Positions 8,861-17,298 are shown, counted from the first letter of the stretch. The stretch is 53,807 nt of DNA from Burkholderiales bacterium (GCA_018781585.1 JADMJT010000044.1:1-53807); one strand, 5' to 3'. A program made the numbers and translations. The notes: generated from the sequence alone by a model not told the origin.

Positions 8861-8901
8861 GTGAATTTGCGTACCAGACCAACCAACGCTTGTTACAGTG
8901 C

Positions 8902-10080
8902 TTACCCGGGTTGCTCGCCACTTTTCCCCTTGAACATCACCCCCAACAGCAGCGCTGCAGCCAACAAAATTGCCGCCAGCAAAGTGAAGGCGCGGCCATA
9001 CCCGGCGTAGCCGACCATCCAGCCGGTCAGCACCGGCCCGATGGATTGGCCGACATCCATCACGGTGCGCAACACGCCCATCGATGAACCATAGTGGTTG
9101 TCTTGGGTGAGGTCGGCGACGAGCGCGGCGGTGGAGGAAGTCACGGTGGCAAAGCCTAAGCCGAACACCAAGCTCAACCCGGTGAGGCCGATGAAGTTCG
9201 GCGCATGGGGCAGCAGCACGATGCTGGCCGCGCCGATCAATAAGCCAGGGATGATGACCTGCTTGCGCCCCACCCGATCGGACACCTTGCCCATGAGCGG
9301 CTTGGTGAACACGATGCTCACCAATTGCACACCCAGGATCACGCCGATCTGCCACGCGGGCAGGCCGAGCGAGGCCGCAAATAGTGCGAGAAACGCTTCA
9401 ATCGCGCCAAACACCAAATACTGCGCCGCTTCGATCAGGCTCACCAGCATGATACGCCGATCGCGCAGCACAGTTTTCAAGCTCAGCCAAAAGTGCGGTA
9501 GTTCTAACTTGGCGGCGGCTGACGGCGCATCGTCGCGCAACAACAATCCGGCGGCCAGCGCCAACACGCCGCTGATGGCGCAGGCGATAAATACGGCGTC
9601 GAAACTCGCCAGCGAAATTAGCAACCCACCCAGAAACGGCGCGAGGGAGCGTCCCACAATGGTGATCGAAGAATAAGTGGATAGTTTAGCCGCGCGGTCT
9701 TCCGTATAACGCGCAGCGATCGCGGCACTCACGACGGTGCCGAATATCGCAGTGGCGAAGCCGTGATAAAAGCGTACCGCCATGAGTTGCCAGGCATTGC
9801 TCACCCAAAGGTAGAGAAAGGGTGCCGTGGCGAACACGACCAATGCCGCGAGTAGCAAGCGCCGCCTGCCCAAAAAATCAGATAAGGCCCCGGCGGGAAA
9901 GCTGATGAGAATACCGGGGAGGGTTGACGCCATCACGATCCAGCCGATTTCTGATGGGGTGGCGTGCAACGCTAGCGCAAAGAGTGGAAGTACCGGGGTT
10001 TTGGATAGGGTCGAACTGAAAATCGCCAGTCCGCCGATGAAAGCGATCAGGATAAAAAAAGCGGGATGGGAAAGTTTCAA
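8902..10080 (-). CDS. MFS transporter
   Basis: A 392-residue major facilitator protein with twelve predicted hydrophobic segments. The loop between helices 2 and 3 carries GALSDFLGRRRLLL, the MFS motif A, and a half-repeat (MGKVSDRVGRKQVII) follows in the second half between helices 8 and 9, as expected for the family. The substrate is unknown; the general form suits drug or metabolite export. It lies downstream of infA on the same strand with a 106-base gap and may be separately expressed. Confidence 0.88.
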   Translation of the reverse strand: MKLSHPAFFILIAFIGGLAIFSSTLSKTPVLPLFALALHATPSEIGWIVMASTLPGILISFPAGALSDFLGRRRLLLAALVVFATAPFLYLWVSNAWQLMAVRFYHGFATAIFGTVVSAAIAARYTEDRAAKLSTYSSITIVGRSLAPFLGGLLISLASFDAVFIACAISGVLALAAGLLLRDDAPSAAAKLELPHFWLSLKTVLRDRRIMLVSLIEAAQYLVFGAIEAFLALFAASLGLPAWQIGVILGVQLVSIVFTKPLMGKVSDRVGRKQVIIPGLLIGAASIVLLPHAPNFIGLTGLSLVFGLGFATVTSSTAALVADLTQDNHYGSSMGVLRTVMDVGQSIGPVLTGWMVGYAGYGRAFTLLAAILLAAALLLGVMFKGKSGEQPG

Positions 10081-10186
10081 GCGGGTGGCATCCTGTTCGC
10101 AAACCCCTAAGTGACTTGCAGGATTGTATCAACGGGCATGACGAACAGCACAGTGATCTATGCTGTCTCGCGTGTCGAGTACTCGA

Positions 10187-10462
10187 TCAGCGTCGCCGAA
10201 ACTGCGCGGGGCGTGCGGCCGACGGGGCGCCTGCAGGGCGCTCGTCTTTGTGACGAAAGCTGATGCGCGCTTTGGTCAGGTCATAGGGGGACATTTCGAG
10301 GCTGACTTTGTCGCCGGCCAAGATGCGAATGCGGTGTTTCCGGATTTTGCCTGAGGCATAGGCGATCACTTCAAAGCCGTTTTCCAGTGTCACGCGAAAG
10401 CGCGTGTCGGGCAGCACTTCGGTGACAGCGCCTTCCATTTCGATCAATTCTTCTTTTGCCAT
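10187..10462 (-). CDS. infA: translation initiation factor IF-1
   Basis: A 91-residue S1/OB-fold protein: [37 protein letters not shown], then [30 protein letters not shown]-1 binds the ribosomal A site during initiation. The usual length is about 72 residues; this copy has a ~19-residue basic, Ala/Pro-rich tail (ending QFRRR). Tails like this are seen in betaproteobacterial IF-1 copies that lie outside the ribosomal protein operons. No ribosomal protein gene is adjacent, so a second infA elsewhere is possible. RBS CAGGAGAAT-like sequence precedes the start. Confidence 0.93.
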   Translation of the reverse strand: MAKEELIEMEGAVTEVLPDTRFRVTLENGFEVIAYASGKIRKHRIRILAGDKVSLEMSPYDLTKARISFRHKDERPAGAPSAARPAQFRRR

Positions 10463-10522
10463 GAGGGCATTCTCCTGTTGCGCGGTGGCCAGTGACGCAG
10501 GCGCGGCGCGCTATTCAGCGAA

Positions 10523-10552
10523 TAAAAAAGCCCGGCGAACCGGGCTTTTTTT
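10523..10552. terminator. intrinsic terminator after the cold-shock gene (bidirectional)
   Basis: AAAAAAGCCCGG and CCGGGCTTTTTTT form a strong hairpin with a short CGAA loop and T-runs on both sides. It lies 19 bases after the end of the minus-strand cold-shock gene and before infA, so it separates the two transcripts. Confidence 0.9.
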
Positions 10553-10571
10553 GTGAGCTTAAACGTGCGCC

Positions 10572-10778
10572 TTATTCTGCGGGGCGAATGTTCGAAGCTT
10601 GCTTGCCTTTCGGGCCTTCGGTCACGTCGAACGCGACTTTCTGGTTTTCCGTCAGGGTTTTGAAGCCGCTGCTCTGAATTGCGGAGAAGTGTGCGAAAAG
10701 ATCGTCGCCGCCGCCATCCGGGGTAATGAAGCCGAAGCCTTTAGAATCGTTGAACCATTTAACAGTACCGGTTGCCAT
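10572..10778 (-). CDS. CspA family cold-shock protein
   Basis: A 68-residue single cold-shock domain with both RNA-binding motifs: KGFGFITPD (RNP1, about 14-22) and DLFAHFSAI (RNP2-like, about 27-35). These proteins bind single-stranded RNA and act as chaperones or antiterminators. RBS AAGGAAA lies 7 bases before the ATG. The long leader region (10779 to about 10950) is typical of temperature-sensing 5' untranslated regions of csp genes and contains a small hairpin GGGCA-TT-TGCCC. Whether it is cold-induced cannot be told from the sequence alone. Confidence 0.95.
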   Translation of the reverse strand: MATGTVKWFNDSKGFGFITPDGGGDDLFAHFSAIQSSGFKTLTENQKVAFDVTEGPKGKQASNIRPAE

Positions 10779-11142
10779 GTCTGGATTTCCTTAATAAAAA
10801 AAATTGAATTCGGGCAAATGCCCAGGTTAACGAGAAATCAAGACGGAGGAGCTTGGGAACTGGAGTACCGATAGGATGAGGCACAGCGTAACGCGCTAAT
10901 ACAATACTTGAAAAGTCTCGCTGGCGGCAGTATGGACTAATGGGGCCATAAAGCAATCATTATTATTAGGGGAATGCTAAAAAAACCGGCAGGTGCATCT
11001 GTGTTGAAGTCGCTTAGGATGGAAATCTCCCTATGGCTATAGGGGAAACACCCCATCCAGGGTTATCTCCACCCCTCCAGAAACCTAAAAAATGGGCGTT
11101 ATAGCTGGGTAGACACAACATTCGGACTGACAAGGAAGCGCC
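10779..11142. other. divergent intergenic region between the cold-shock and HDOD genes
   Basis: This 364-base stretch has no gene. It holds the leader of the cold-shock gene (minus) with a GGGCA/TGCCC hairpin near 10812-10825, a possible minus-strand promoter (TTGCTT, 16 bases, CATACT) around 10930-10960, and near the HDOD side a short inverted repeat CCCTAT-GGCT-ATAGGG at 11029-11044. The promoter assignments are weak. Confidence 0.5.
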
Positions 11143-11994
11143 ATGCCTGTTTCACTTGAGGAATTTACCCAGGATATCGACCATCTGGTTTCGCTGCCGG
11201 GTGTCAGTTTGCGCGTGAACGAAATGGTAAACGACCCCTCCAGCACCGCTGCCGATCTCAGTAAAGTTATCTGCCAAGATCCAGCGCTCGCTGCACGCTT
11301 GTTGCGCATTGCCAATAGCCCGGCGTATGGGCTTTCCACTCAGGTCAACACGGTGACGCGCGCGGTTTCGATTATTGGTACCAAGCGTATTCGCGACTTG
11401 GTACTCGCCACGTCCACCATGAGTGCGTTCGACGGTATCCCGAACGAGCTGGTAAGTATGGAAGACTTCTGGAGCCATAGCCTGTATTGCGGCGCGGCGG
11501 CGCACCTGCTTGCCGAACAACGCAATATGAAACATGCCGAGACGATGTTTCTGGGCGGGTTGCTGCATGACATCGGTCAACTGGTGATCTTCCACAAGGA
11601 GCCGCAAAAGGCCAAGCAAGCATTGCTGCTGTCGATCGAAGAGCACGATGACCTCGCGCTGCACAAGGCCGAACAGGAAATTTTCGGTTTCGATCATGCC
11701 CAGGTGGGCGCGGCGCTGTTGCGCCACTGGCATTTTCCAGCGTTGCTGATCGAGAGCGTGGCATTTCATCACGCACCGGAGCAAGCGCAGAATTATCCAA
11801 TCGAAACGGCGCTGGTTCACATTGCCAACAGCATCGCCACCTTGGCCGAAATTGACAGCGTGTCGGAACAGGACGCGGTGCAAATAGAAGCAGCTGCGTG
11901 GCGCGTGACCGGTCTCGACAAGGCAACTATTGAGCGTACCGTGCGCTTTACGCAGGCGCAGTTCTCAGATATGCGCAACCTACTGCTCGGCTAA
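11143..11994 (+). CDS. HDOD-domain signalling protein
   Basis: A 283-residue protein spanned by one HDOD domain (about 10-205), with LPGVSLRVNEMV, QDPALAARLLRIANSPAYG and GGLLHDIGQLVIF. HDOD domains resemble HD phosphohydrolases but often lack catalysis and serve as signalling scaffolds for motility, c-di-GMP or stress. This copy keeps LLHDIG but the full metal set is not obvious. RBS AAGGA lies 7 bases before the ATG. It converges with the DUF3301 gene. No GGDEF, EAL or receiver domain is attached. Confidence 0.9.
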   Translation: MPVSLEEFTQDIDHLVSLPGVSLRVNEMVNDPSSTAADLSKVICQDPALAARLLRIANSPAYGLSTQVNTVTRAVSIIGTKRIRDLVLATSTMSAFDGIPNELVSMEDFWSHSLYCGAAAHLLAEQRNMKHAETMFLGGLLHDIGQLVIFHKEPQKAKQALLLSIEEHDDLALHKAEQEIFGFDHAQVGAALLRHWHFPALLIESVAFHHAPEQAQNYPIETALVHIANSIATLAEIDSVSEQDAVQIEAAAWRVTGLDKATIERTVRFTQAQFSDMRNLLLG

Positions 11995-12019
11995 TAGCAC
12001 AAGACCGTGCATGGCTGTT

Positions 12020-12328
12020 TCAAGATAAACCATAGCGCGGCAAATGCATCGTCTCCAGCGTATGACCAAGCATCATGATCGTGCCCTTGAGCCGGTTATC
12101 GCCAGTATCGGTAAATTCGAACTGGTAGTTGCGCGCGATCACTAGGCGGCCACGTCGATCGCGTTTAAGCCGGACGCTGACCGCCGCGACCGCGCCATCT
12201 AAAAATTGCACATTCTCTTTGGCGCAAAAATCCTTGGCCAAGGCGATCGCGATTTCACGCACGCGCAAACTGTCTTGCCAAAACCAAGCGATGCCCAGCA
12301 GGGCAAACATTACCGCGAATTCGGCCAT
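12020..12328 (-). CDS. DUF3301 family protein
   Basis: A 102-residue protein with an N-terminal hydrophobic helix (AEFAVMFALLGIAWFWQDSL) followed by a conserved soluble part beginning REIAIALAKDFC and containing QFLDGAVAAVSVRLKRD, typical of DUF3301, a betaproteobacterial/gammaproteobacterial family of unknown role. The ATG at 12328 is chosen because TAAGGA lies about 8 bases upstream; a TTG at 12334 is possible. That ribosome site overlaps the stop codon of the RES toxin gene, so the two are probably co-translated. Confidence 0.85.
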   Translation of the reverse strand: MAEFAVMFALLGIAWFWQDSLRVREIAIALAKDFCAKENVQFLDGAVAAVSVRLKRDRRGRLVIARNYQFEFTDTGDNRLKGTIMMLGHTLETMHLPRYGLS

Positions 12329-12340
12329 TTGCAATTTTCC

Positions 12341-13027
12341 TTATTTCTGCCAAGCAAATACTAACGTCTCATTCATCTCATGGCTCCAAATCACTTGTGA
12401 GCGATTGACCGTGAGATACCAAGTTTCGAGCTGGGGCACTTGGCCTTTGGCAAAGGCTGCGGGTGTCAGCACGGCGGCGGCCGGGCCATGCGCCGGGTCG
12501 CGTACCGAAGCATAGAGGATCGCGCCGATATTCTTTGCACGCGCCTGCCGGGCGAAATCCTGGGTGTAGGTGTAGTCCGCCGGATCCATCCAGTGTTTTT
12601 TTAGCCGGGCAAACGGCGGCTTGCGCAAATCTACGCCGGGGGTGGCGATCTTAGATTGGAATAAGGTCATCGGGTGGGCATCGAGCTGTTTGAGGCCTTC
12701 ACTATCGAGGATAAAGCGCCAGCGCCAATAGCCCGCTTCGGCGCATGCGGTACGGCGCTCGATCGTGCCGTAAAACACGCCAGGGTCGTTGTAAGCGCGG
12801 AAACGGCTGCCACGCTTGCCGGGGCGATAACGAAACGGGGTGGCGATCAACCAGTGCAAGCCTTGTGTGTCTGCCGGGAAGGGCGGTTTCACGCTATCGA
12901 TCAGGCGTTCCAGAATCGCCTGCGCCGCGAGGTCATTGTTCACTAGGCGCATGGTGGAGACCTTGTGCTGCGCCTCCACCGCGCGCCAAATCTGCGCGTT
13001 GAGCGGATGGATGTCAGACGCGGCCAC
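12341..13027 (-). CDS. RES domain toxin (NAD+ phosphorylase family)
   Basis: A 228-residue RES domain protein. The family's conserved residues are visible: the arginine in GSRFRAYNDPGVFYG, a glutamate in TACAEAGYWRW and the serine in ILYASVRDP. RES toxins of Xre-RES modules degrade or phosphorolyse NAD+, depleting it. Translation starts with GTG at 13027, inside the antitoxin gene (14-base overlap), which couples toxin output to antitoxin translation. No truncation is seen, so the toxin is probably active. Confidence 0.9.
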   Translation of the reverse strand: MAASDIHPLNAQIWRAVEAQHKVSTMRLVNNDLAAQAILERLIDSVKPPFPADTQGLHWLIATPFRYRPGKRGSRFRAYNDPGVFYGTIERRTACAEAGYWRWRFILDSEGLKQLDAHPMTLFQSKIATPGVDLRKPPFARLKKHWMDPADYTYTQDFARQARAKNIGAILYASVRDPAHGPAAAVLTPAAFAKGQVPQLETWYLTVNRSQVIWSHEMNETLVFAWQK

Positions 13028-13409
13028 GAACCGAATCGAGATAATCGACGACGCTGACCAGGCCCAGCACGTTCACCAACATCTCGGCGGGGTAGCCAGC
13101 AAGGCTGTGGTTATGGCTAAACAGCCACGCTTTGGCATCCTCGGCGCGGCCGGCGGTAATCGAGTCCAGGGCGCGAAAAAGGCGCACAAACAGCAGTGCC
13201 AGTTCCCATTCTTTGCGCGCGTGATCGAGCAGATAAGCTGCCTTGCTCATGCGCGAAACGGTCGCGGGGCTGACGCCGATAATCTTGGCCAGATTGGCAT
13301 GGGTGATACCGAGCAAGTCGGCGGCCTTGAGCGTGGCGCTTGTCAGCACCTTGCGTTCGATATGCGCATCCGCCTGTGGCAAGCTGGCTTTAACAGTCGT
13401 CATGCCCAT
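13014..13409 (-). CDS. Xre/MbcA/ParS family antitoxin
   Basis: A 131-residue antitoxin partner of the RES toxin. An N-terminal DNA-binding domain with a helix-turn-helix (AAELLGITHANLAKIIGVS-like, about 31-52) is followed by the C-terminal Xre/MbcA/ParS toxin-binding domain (DAKAWLFSHNHSLAGYPAEMLV). In family members the C-terminal part blocks the toxin and the N-terminal part represses the operon. It is the first gene of the operon, with a perfect TATAAT box and direct repeats upstream that may be its operator. Confidence 0.9.
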   Translation of the reverse strand: MGMTTVKASLPQADAHIERKVLTSATLKAADLLGITHANLAKIIGVSPATVSRMSKAAYLLDHARKEWELALLFVRLFRALDSITAGRAEDAKAWLFSHNHSLAGYPAEMLVNVLGLVSVVDYLDSVRGRV

Positions 13410-13425
13410 CCCCTCAATAAACTAT

Positions 13426-13462
13426 CTGTAGAAATTATAGTACACAAAAATTACTGTAGAAA
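13426..13462 (-). promoter_or_regulatory. promoter and candidate operator of the Xre-RES operon
   Basis: On the minus strand a perfect TATAAT lies at 13439-13434. CTGTAGAAA occurs twice on the plus strand, at 13426-13434 and 13454-13462, 28 bases apart; one copy abuts the -10 box and the other overlaps the -35 position (TTTCTA). Direct repeats bracketing a promoter before an Xre antitoxin suggest autorepression. This is inferred from position. Confidence 0.55.
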
Positions 13463-13684
13463 CAATCGACGACCCCGCTATTTTGTCTTGGGGCACGGCG
13501 ACTAGGCGCGCCTTGTGGCATGGCTTGGTGCGACAGTGTTAACGCCACAAGGGCTGATCGACAAGCAGTAAATAAGCCCTGCATCGGCCAATTCACCTGC
13601 TATAAATAAACCACACCCATGCCGCGACGCCGAACCCTGTTTGCGTTGGCCTCGACTTAACCCGTAACAATAGGAGGTTTCCCC

Positions 13685-13999
13685 ATGTATCTCACACCCC
13701 GTAAATCAGGCCCGGATGAACTCAGTATGGAATCGCTCAACTGGCGTGCGGCCGATAATCTGCCGCGTGATCGCGATCAAAGCCACCGGCTACACGAACC
13801 GAACCTCATGATCAGCAGTATTGACCCGATGACGGGCGTGGAGATTGATGATCTATCCGGCCATCCCTATATCGTCGATGGCAATATGGTTATCTATTTC
13901 GAAACCATTGAGACGCGACAAGCATTTCAGGACATGCCGATTGATCATCCATTTCACTTGATAGATAACCCGTATGAGGAAGGTGAAGCGGAAGGCTAA
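13685..13999 (+). CDS. conserved hypothetical acidic protein
   Basis: A 104-residue acidic protein with no signal peptide or membrane segment. A near-perfect ribosome site AGGAGG (13672-13677) lies 7 bases before the ATG, which implies strong expression. The N-terminal half is disordered-looking; the C-terminal half contains PMTGVEIDDLSGHPYIVDGNM and ends in GEAEG. No family or catalytic motif is recognised. It stands alone: the upstream TA operon is divergent and the downstream gene is on the other strand. Good translation signals argue for a real gene. Confidence 0.7.
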   Translation: MYLTPRKSGPDELSMESLNWRAADNLPRDRDQSHRLHEPNLMISSIDPMTGVEIDDLSGHPYIVDGNMVIYFETIETRQAFQDMPIDHPFHLIDNPYEEGEAEG

Positions 14000-14062
14000 T
14001 TGTCTTTTCAATCGGCTACAAAAAGGGTCTCGAAACGTGAACAGTTCCGAGCCCCGGTTGTA

Positions 14063-14629
14063 TCAAGCAAACGCGCCCTGGGATTCCACTTTGAAAGTGC
14101 GCAACACATAACTGAATGCGCGGTTGCTGGCTGCTTGCGCCACCACATCGAAGATATCCCGATCAGTCCACCCTTGCGCCGTTGCCGCTTGGATATCTTG
14201 ATCATTGACGCTCTCTGGGTTGTTTACCGATTTAAGCGCGAGCATGAGCAAGGGTTTTTCTTTCGCGGGTATGGGCGCGGCCGCCGGGTTGTTGCGTGCC
14301 GCACGAATCGCATCCAGATCTAAACCCATATTCGTGAGAAACCCCTCATTCATATCGATGCAGAAATGGCACTTGGATTCCCACGACACGAGATAGCGGA
14401 TCATGGCCATCAAAGAAGGTGTTAAGCGTTCGCCACTATTGAAATAGGACACATTGCCGACAAAAGATTCCAGCAGGGGCGGGCTGAAGCTGTAGAGGCG
14501 CAGGCCATCGGGGATGAATCCGATGTGCTGTTTAATTGCTCCGAATACGGCATCGACGCGGCCTTCTTCTCCAGCGGGTGCTTGCGGAATCAGCAAAGGT
14601 TTGTCGTTTTGTCTCACTTGCGTTTGCAT
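14063..14629 (-). CDS. carboxymuconolactone decarboxylase/AhpD-like protein
   Basis: A 188-residue helical protein with the AhpD-type redox motif ECKCHFCIDMNEG-like (WESKCHFCIDMNEG, about residues 75-88) including C-x-x-C and a following acidic/His environment. Members act as peroxidase-linked reductases or have decarboxylase activity; many are under TetR or redox control. A TetR-type palindrome lies in its upstream region (14665-14688). The TetR gene is transcribed in the same direction, upstream. The substrate is unknown; a stress role is inferred. Confidence 0.85.
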   Translation of the reverse strand: MQTQVRQNDKPLLIPQAPAGEEGRVDAVFGAIKQHIGFIPDGLRLYSFSPPLLESFVGNVSYFNSGERLTPSLMAMIRYLVSWESKCHFCIDMNEGFLTNMGLDLDAIRAARNNPAAAPIPAKEKPLLMLALKSVNNPESVNDQDIQAATAQGWTDRDIFDVVAQAASNRAFSYVLRTFKVESQGAFA

Positions 14630-14664
14630 GGTTTGTTTCTCCTTGATTGGTGGTCTTGCAGGAA

Positions 14665-14688
14665 TTAGTCGACCGGTCGGTCAACTAA
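14665..14688. promoter_or_regulatory. TetR-type operator upstream of the AhpD-like gene
   Basis: TTAGT at the left and AACTAA at the right flank a GACCGGTCGGTC core, an imperfect palindrome. The core GACYGGTCGGTC is shared with a second site at 15344-15364, next to the TetR start. The two sites flank the TetR gene. Confidence 0.75.
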
Positions 14689-14730
14689 TGGAAAAATAAA
14701 AGAAACTGTCTCGGCACATCACGCGGATTC

Positions 14731-15330
14731 CTAGCGGGGGCTGATGCGAATTTGGGCCATAGCAGGAAACAATTGGCCCATTATTTCAACGTCGTTGTTG
14801 CTTTTAGCCAGCAACATCACGCCTTCAAAATAGGCCAACATCGCTTGAGCGGTGGCTTCGACATCAATGTCTTGTACTTCACCTGCAGCCATCGCTTCAC
14901 GCAACACCAGACGGATGCCGCCTTGCAGGTTGGAGAAAATCTGTTCGACTTTTGCACGAATCGGCTCATCTTGCGTGGCCATTTCGCTGGCCAGGTTACC
15001 AAAGGGGCAACCCAACACACGCCCCGTATCTTTTAGCGCCTGCTTCTGGAACATATAGGCCAGTTGGCCGAAACGATTTAGGCGCGCTAGGGGAGGAATA
15101 TCTTTGGCGAAGGCTTGCGCCACTAGATTTGTTTTAATCTCCAAATAGTAGGCATCGAGCACCGCCAGCGTCAGGTCGCGCTTGCTGGGGAAAAAATGAT
15201 AAAAACTGCCTTTTTTCACTCCAGCGTGCTCGCAAATATCCGCTACCCCCACATCCGCATAACTGCGGGAGTAGATGAGTTCTCGGGCTGAATCGAGAAT
15301 GCGTTGCTGGGTGTCTACGTTAGGATGCAT
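14731..15330 (-). CDS. TetR/AcrR family transcriptional regulator
   Basis: A 199-residue repressor. The N-terminal domain has TQQRILDSARELIYS and the helix-turn-helix VADICEHAGVKKGSFYHFFPSKRDL (about 28-52). The C-terminal ligand domain is long and helical; GCPFGNLASEM resembles the C-terminal domain found in regulators of electrophile or quinone stress. It is likely to repress itself and the adjacent AhpD-like gene through the two GACYGGTCGGTC sites that flank it. The inducer is unknown. Confidence 0.9.
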   Translation of the reverse strand: MHPNVDTQQRILDSARELIYSRSYADVGVADICEHAGVKKGSFYHFFPSKRDLTLAVLDAYYLEIKTNLVAQAFAKDIPPLARLNRFGQLAYMFQKQALKDTGRVLGCPFGNLASEMATQDEPIRAKVEQIFSNLQGGIRLVLREAMAAGEVQDIDVEATAQAMLAYFEGVMLLAKSNNDVEIMGQLFPAMAQIRISPR

Positions 15331-15343
15331 GGCGTGATTATAG

Positions 15344-15364
15344 TTGACTGGTCGGTCTAGTCAA
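15344..15364. promoter_or_regulatory. TetR-type operator upstream of the TetR gene
   Basis: TTGACTGGTCGGTCTAGTCAA is an imperfect palindrome 14 bases before the TetR start codon and shares GACYGGTCGGTC with the site at 14665-14688. It fits autoregulation. Confidence 0.75.
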
Positions 15365-15492
15365 GGCCATTGTTGTAAAATACAAAACCTACCAAAAAAC
15401 CAGCATATGCAGTGCAAAGATGGGTTAATAGCGCAAGTGAGCACTTGCATGGTAGGCTCTGCGGGCTTTCATTTTTTTGGAGATAACCTTAT

Positions 15493-16059
15493 ATGAAACA
15501 GAAATTTTTTGCCGCCATCCTGGGGCTGTGCTTTGCATTTTCCGCCCAGGCTGCCAACCCAATGGTGGAGATGAAAACCAATCTGGGCAGTATGACCTTG
15601 GAGTTGTATGCGGATAAAGCGCCGAAGACGGTCGCGAATTTCCTGAGCTACGTTAAAAGTGGTTTTTACCAGGGCACGATTTTCCACCGCGTGATCGACA
15701 ACTTCATGATCCAGGGTGGCGGATTTGATACGAATCTGCGCGAGAAAGAAACATCTGCGCCGATTCAAAACGAAGCAAACAATGGGTTAAAGAATGAAAT
15801 CTATTCCCTCGCGATGGCGAGAACATCAGCCCCGCATTCCGCCACGGCACAATTTTTCATCAACGCACAAGACAATGATTTCCTCAACCACAGCGCACCC
15901 AATATGCAGGGCTGGGGTTATGCCGTATTCGGCAAAGTGGTGAAAGGACAAGAAGTCGCGATGAAAATCGCCAAGGTGCGCGTCGGTGCGAAAGGTCCCT
16001 TTCCTACCCATGTGCCGCAGCAAACGGTGGTGATCGAGGAAATGAAGCTACTGCCCTAA
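15493..16059 (+). CDS. ppiA: periplasmic peptidyl-prolyl cis-trans isomerase (cyclophilin)
   Basis: A 188-residue cyclophilin with a signal peptide (1-20, SAQA end). The catalytic core is visible: [13 protein letters not shown] (Arg of FHRV), [17 protein letters not shown] and [11 protein letters not shown]. It catalyses proline isomerisation in exported proteins. The short insert ([21 protein letters not shown]) matches bacterial PpiA/B types. The next gene starts after 4 bases and is a membrane zincin-like protein, so the two are coupled. Gene symbol is by family resemblance. Confidence 0.92.
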   Translation: MKQKFFAAILGLCFAFSAQAANPMVEMKTNLGSMTLELYADKAPKTVANFLSYVKSGFYQGTIFHRVIDNFMIQGGGFDTNLREKETSAPIQNEANNGLKNEIYSLAMARTSAPHSATAQFFINAQDNDFLNHSAPNMQGWGYAVFGKVVKGQEVAMKIAKVRVGAKGPFPTHVPQQTVVIEEMKLLP

Positions 16060-16063
16060 TAGG

Positions 16064-16828
16064 ATGTCCTTCCGCAAAACGCGCATCGTCTTTCTACTGC
16101 TGATTCTGCTTGGGGTGGCGAGCGTGACTTATTGGGAAAGCATGCTGGTACGCAGCTGGCTACGCCCATTAGAAGTGGCAATCTACGCGGTAAATGGAGA
16201 TGGATCCGACGTCAGCGCATCTTACATCGCGCAATTACCGGCTGCATCCTTCGAGGAAATCGCGACCTTTTTTGACCAGCAAGCGGCGCGCCATCGGCTG
16301 AAAATACTACCGCGTGCAAATATCAAACTGGCGGGCGAGATTCGCCAAGCGCCGCCCGCGCCCCCGAGCGGGGAACGTGGCGTACTGGCCTCACTGATGT
16401 GGAGCTTGAAAATGCGCTACTACGCTTTTCATACGACGCCGTTTTGGGAAAATCTGGGGCGCATTCGGCTATTCGTGGTGTACCACGAGGGCGAATTGGG
16501 CAAGCCGCTGCAACATTCGCTGGGCTTGCGTAAAGGTTTGGTCGGCGTGGTGCATGTCTTCGCCAAAAAAGAACAAAGCGCGCAGAACAATATCGTGATC
16601 ACGCATGAGTTGTTGCATACGCTCGGCGCTAGCGATAAATACGATACCCACGGCCAGCCGGTTTACCCCGATGGGTTCGCCTATCCCGACGAGGGAGAAC
16701 GTTACCCGCAGTACGCCGCAGAGATCATGGCGGGCCGCATTGCGGTGCGGCCAGACCGAGCGATTATTCCTACAAATCTCGACGCCTGTGTAGTGGGTTC
16801 GAAGACGGCCTATGAGATTGGTTGGTAA
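16064..16828 (+). CDS. membrane-anchored zincin-like protein (HExxHxxGxxD)
   Basis: A 254-residue protein with an N-terminal membrane anchor (about 7-22). The motif HELLHTLGASDKYD near residue 184 contains HExxH followed by G and D at the third-ligand position, the HExxHxxGxxD form known from snapalysin-type metzincins. No family name is recalled for the whole protein. It likely sits outside the membrane, near the periplasmic isomerase gene that ends 4 bases upstream. Proteolytic activity is inferred from one motif only. Confidence 0.7.
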   Translation: MSFRKTRIVFLLLILLGVASVTYWESMLVRSWLRPLEVAIYAVNGDGSDVSASYIAQLPAASFEEIATFFDQQAARHRLKILPRANIKLAGEIRQAPPAPPSGERGVLASLMWSLKMRYYAFHTTPFWENLGRIRLFVVYHEGELGKPLQHSLGLRKGLVGVVHVFAKKEQSAQNNIVITHELLHTLGASDKYDTHGQPVYPDGFAYPDEGERYPQYAAEIMAGRIAVRPDRAIIPTNLDACVVGSKTAYEIGW

Positions 16829-17018
16829 TATCAGTCAGCTTTGCGCAATACAGCCCCTGCCCCGATCATCGGCATCTATCCCCCAGTGACTAAGCTGTTA
16901 TCCGCTTCCCGCAGATCAAGAACACCGCGCAAGCAAATGCCAAATCGAAATTAGACCGTAGGCAGTAATGAAACAGCGTTCGACCAAACTATCTCATCAG
17001 CCTTGAAACCACCTGGTT

Positions 17019-17198
17019 TCAATAGCCGCTCTGCTGCGGGCTTTCCTCGCGCGGTTCTGCCGCTTTGGTGGGCGCGCGTGCCTTATCGGCGGTGGGTGCG
17101 GCGTCGATCTTGGGCGTGGGGGGAATGGCTGGTTTCGAATCGCAACCTAAAACCAAAACAGTGGCAAGCAAAGCAGGTAAGAAGAGCAGGGTGCGCAT
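17019..17198 (-). CDS. small lipoprotein
   Basis: A 59-residue protein with a lipoprotein signal: basic N-terminus, hydrophobic stretch and lipobox LVLGC (Cys19). The mature part is Pro/Ala/Lys rich and disordered. The start at 17198 is fixed by CAGGAG 7 bases upstream; a longer in-frame extension to 17456 is a shadow of ubiD. It is divergent from ubiD. It resembles LptM in size, but the mature GLYLP-like motif is absent. Confidence 0.75.
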   Translation of the reverse strand: MRTLLFLPALLATVLVLGCDSKPAIPPTPKIDAAPTADKARAPTKAAEPREESPQQSGY

Positions 17199-17298
17199 GA
17201 CGGTCTCCTGGCAAAGCGATAAGTTATCATAGCACCCGGCTAAGGCGAGAAGGATGCGACCGCGCTGCGCGAGCGCCACGCTAACGTGAGGAAAAAAT

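Noticed and set aside
17019-17198. Calling the small lipoprotein LptM
   Set aside because: The lipobox and size fit, but the mature sequence lacks the GLYLP-type motif.
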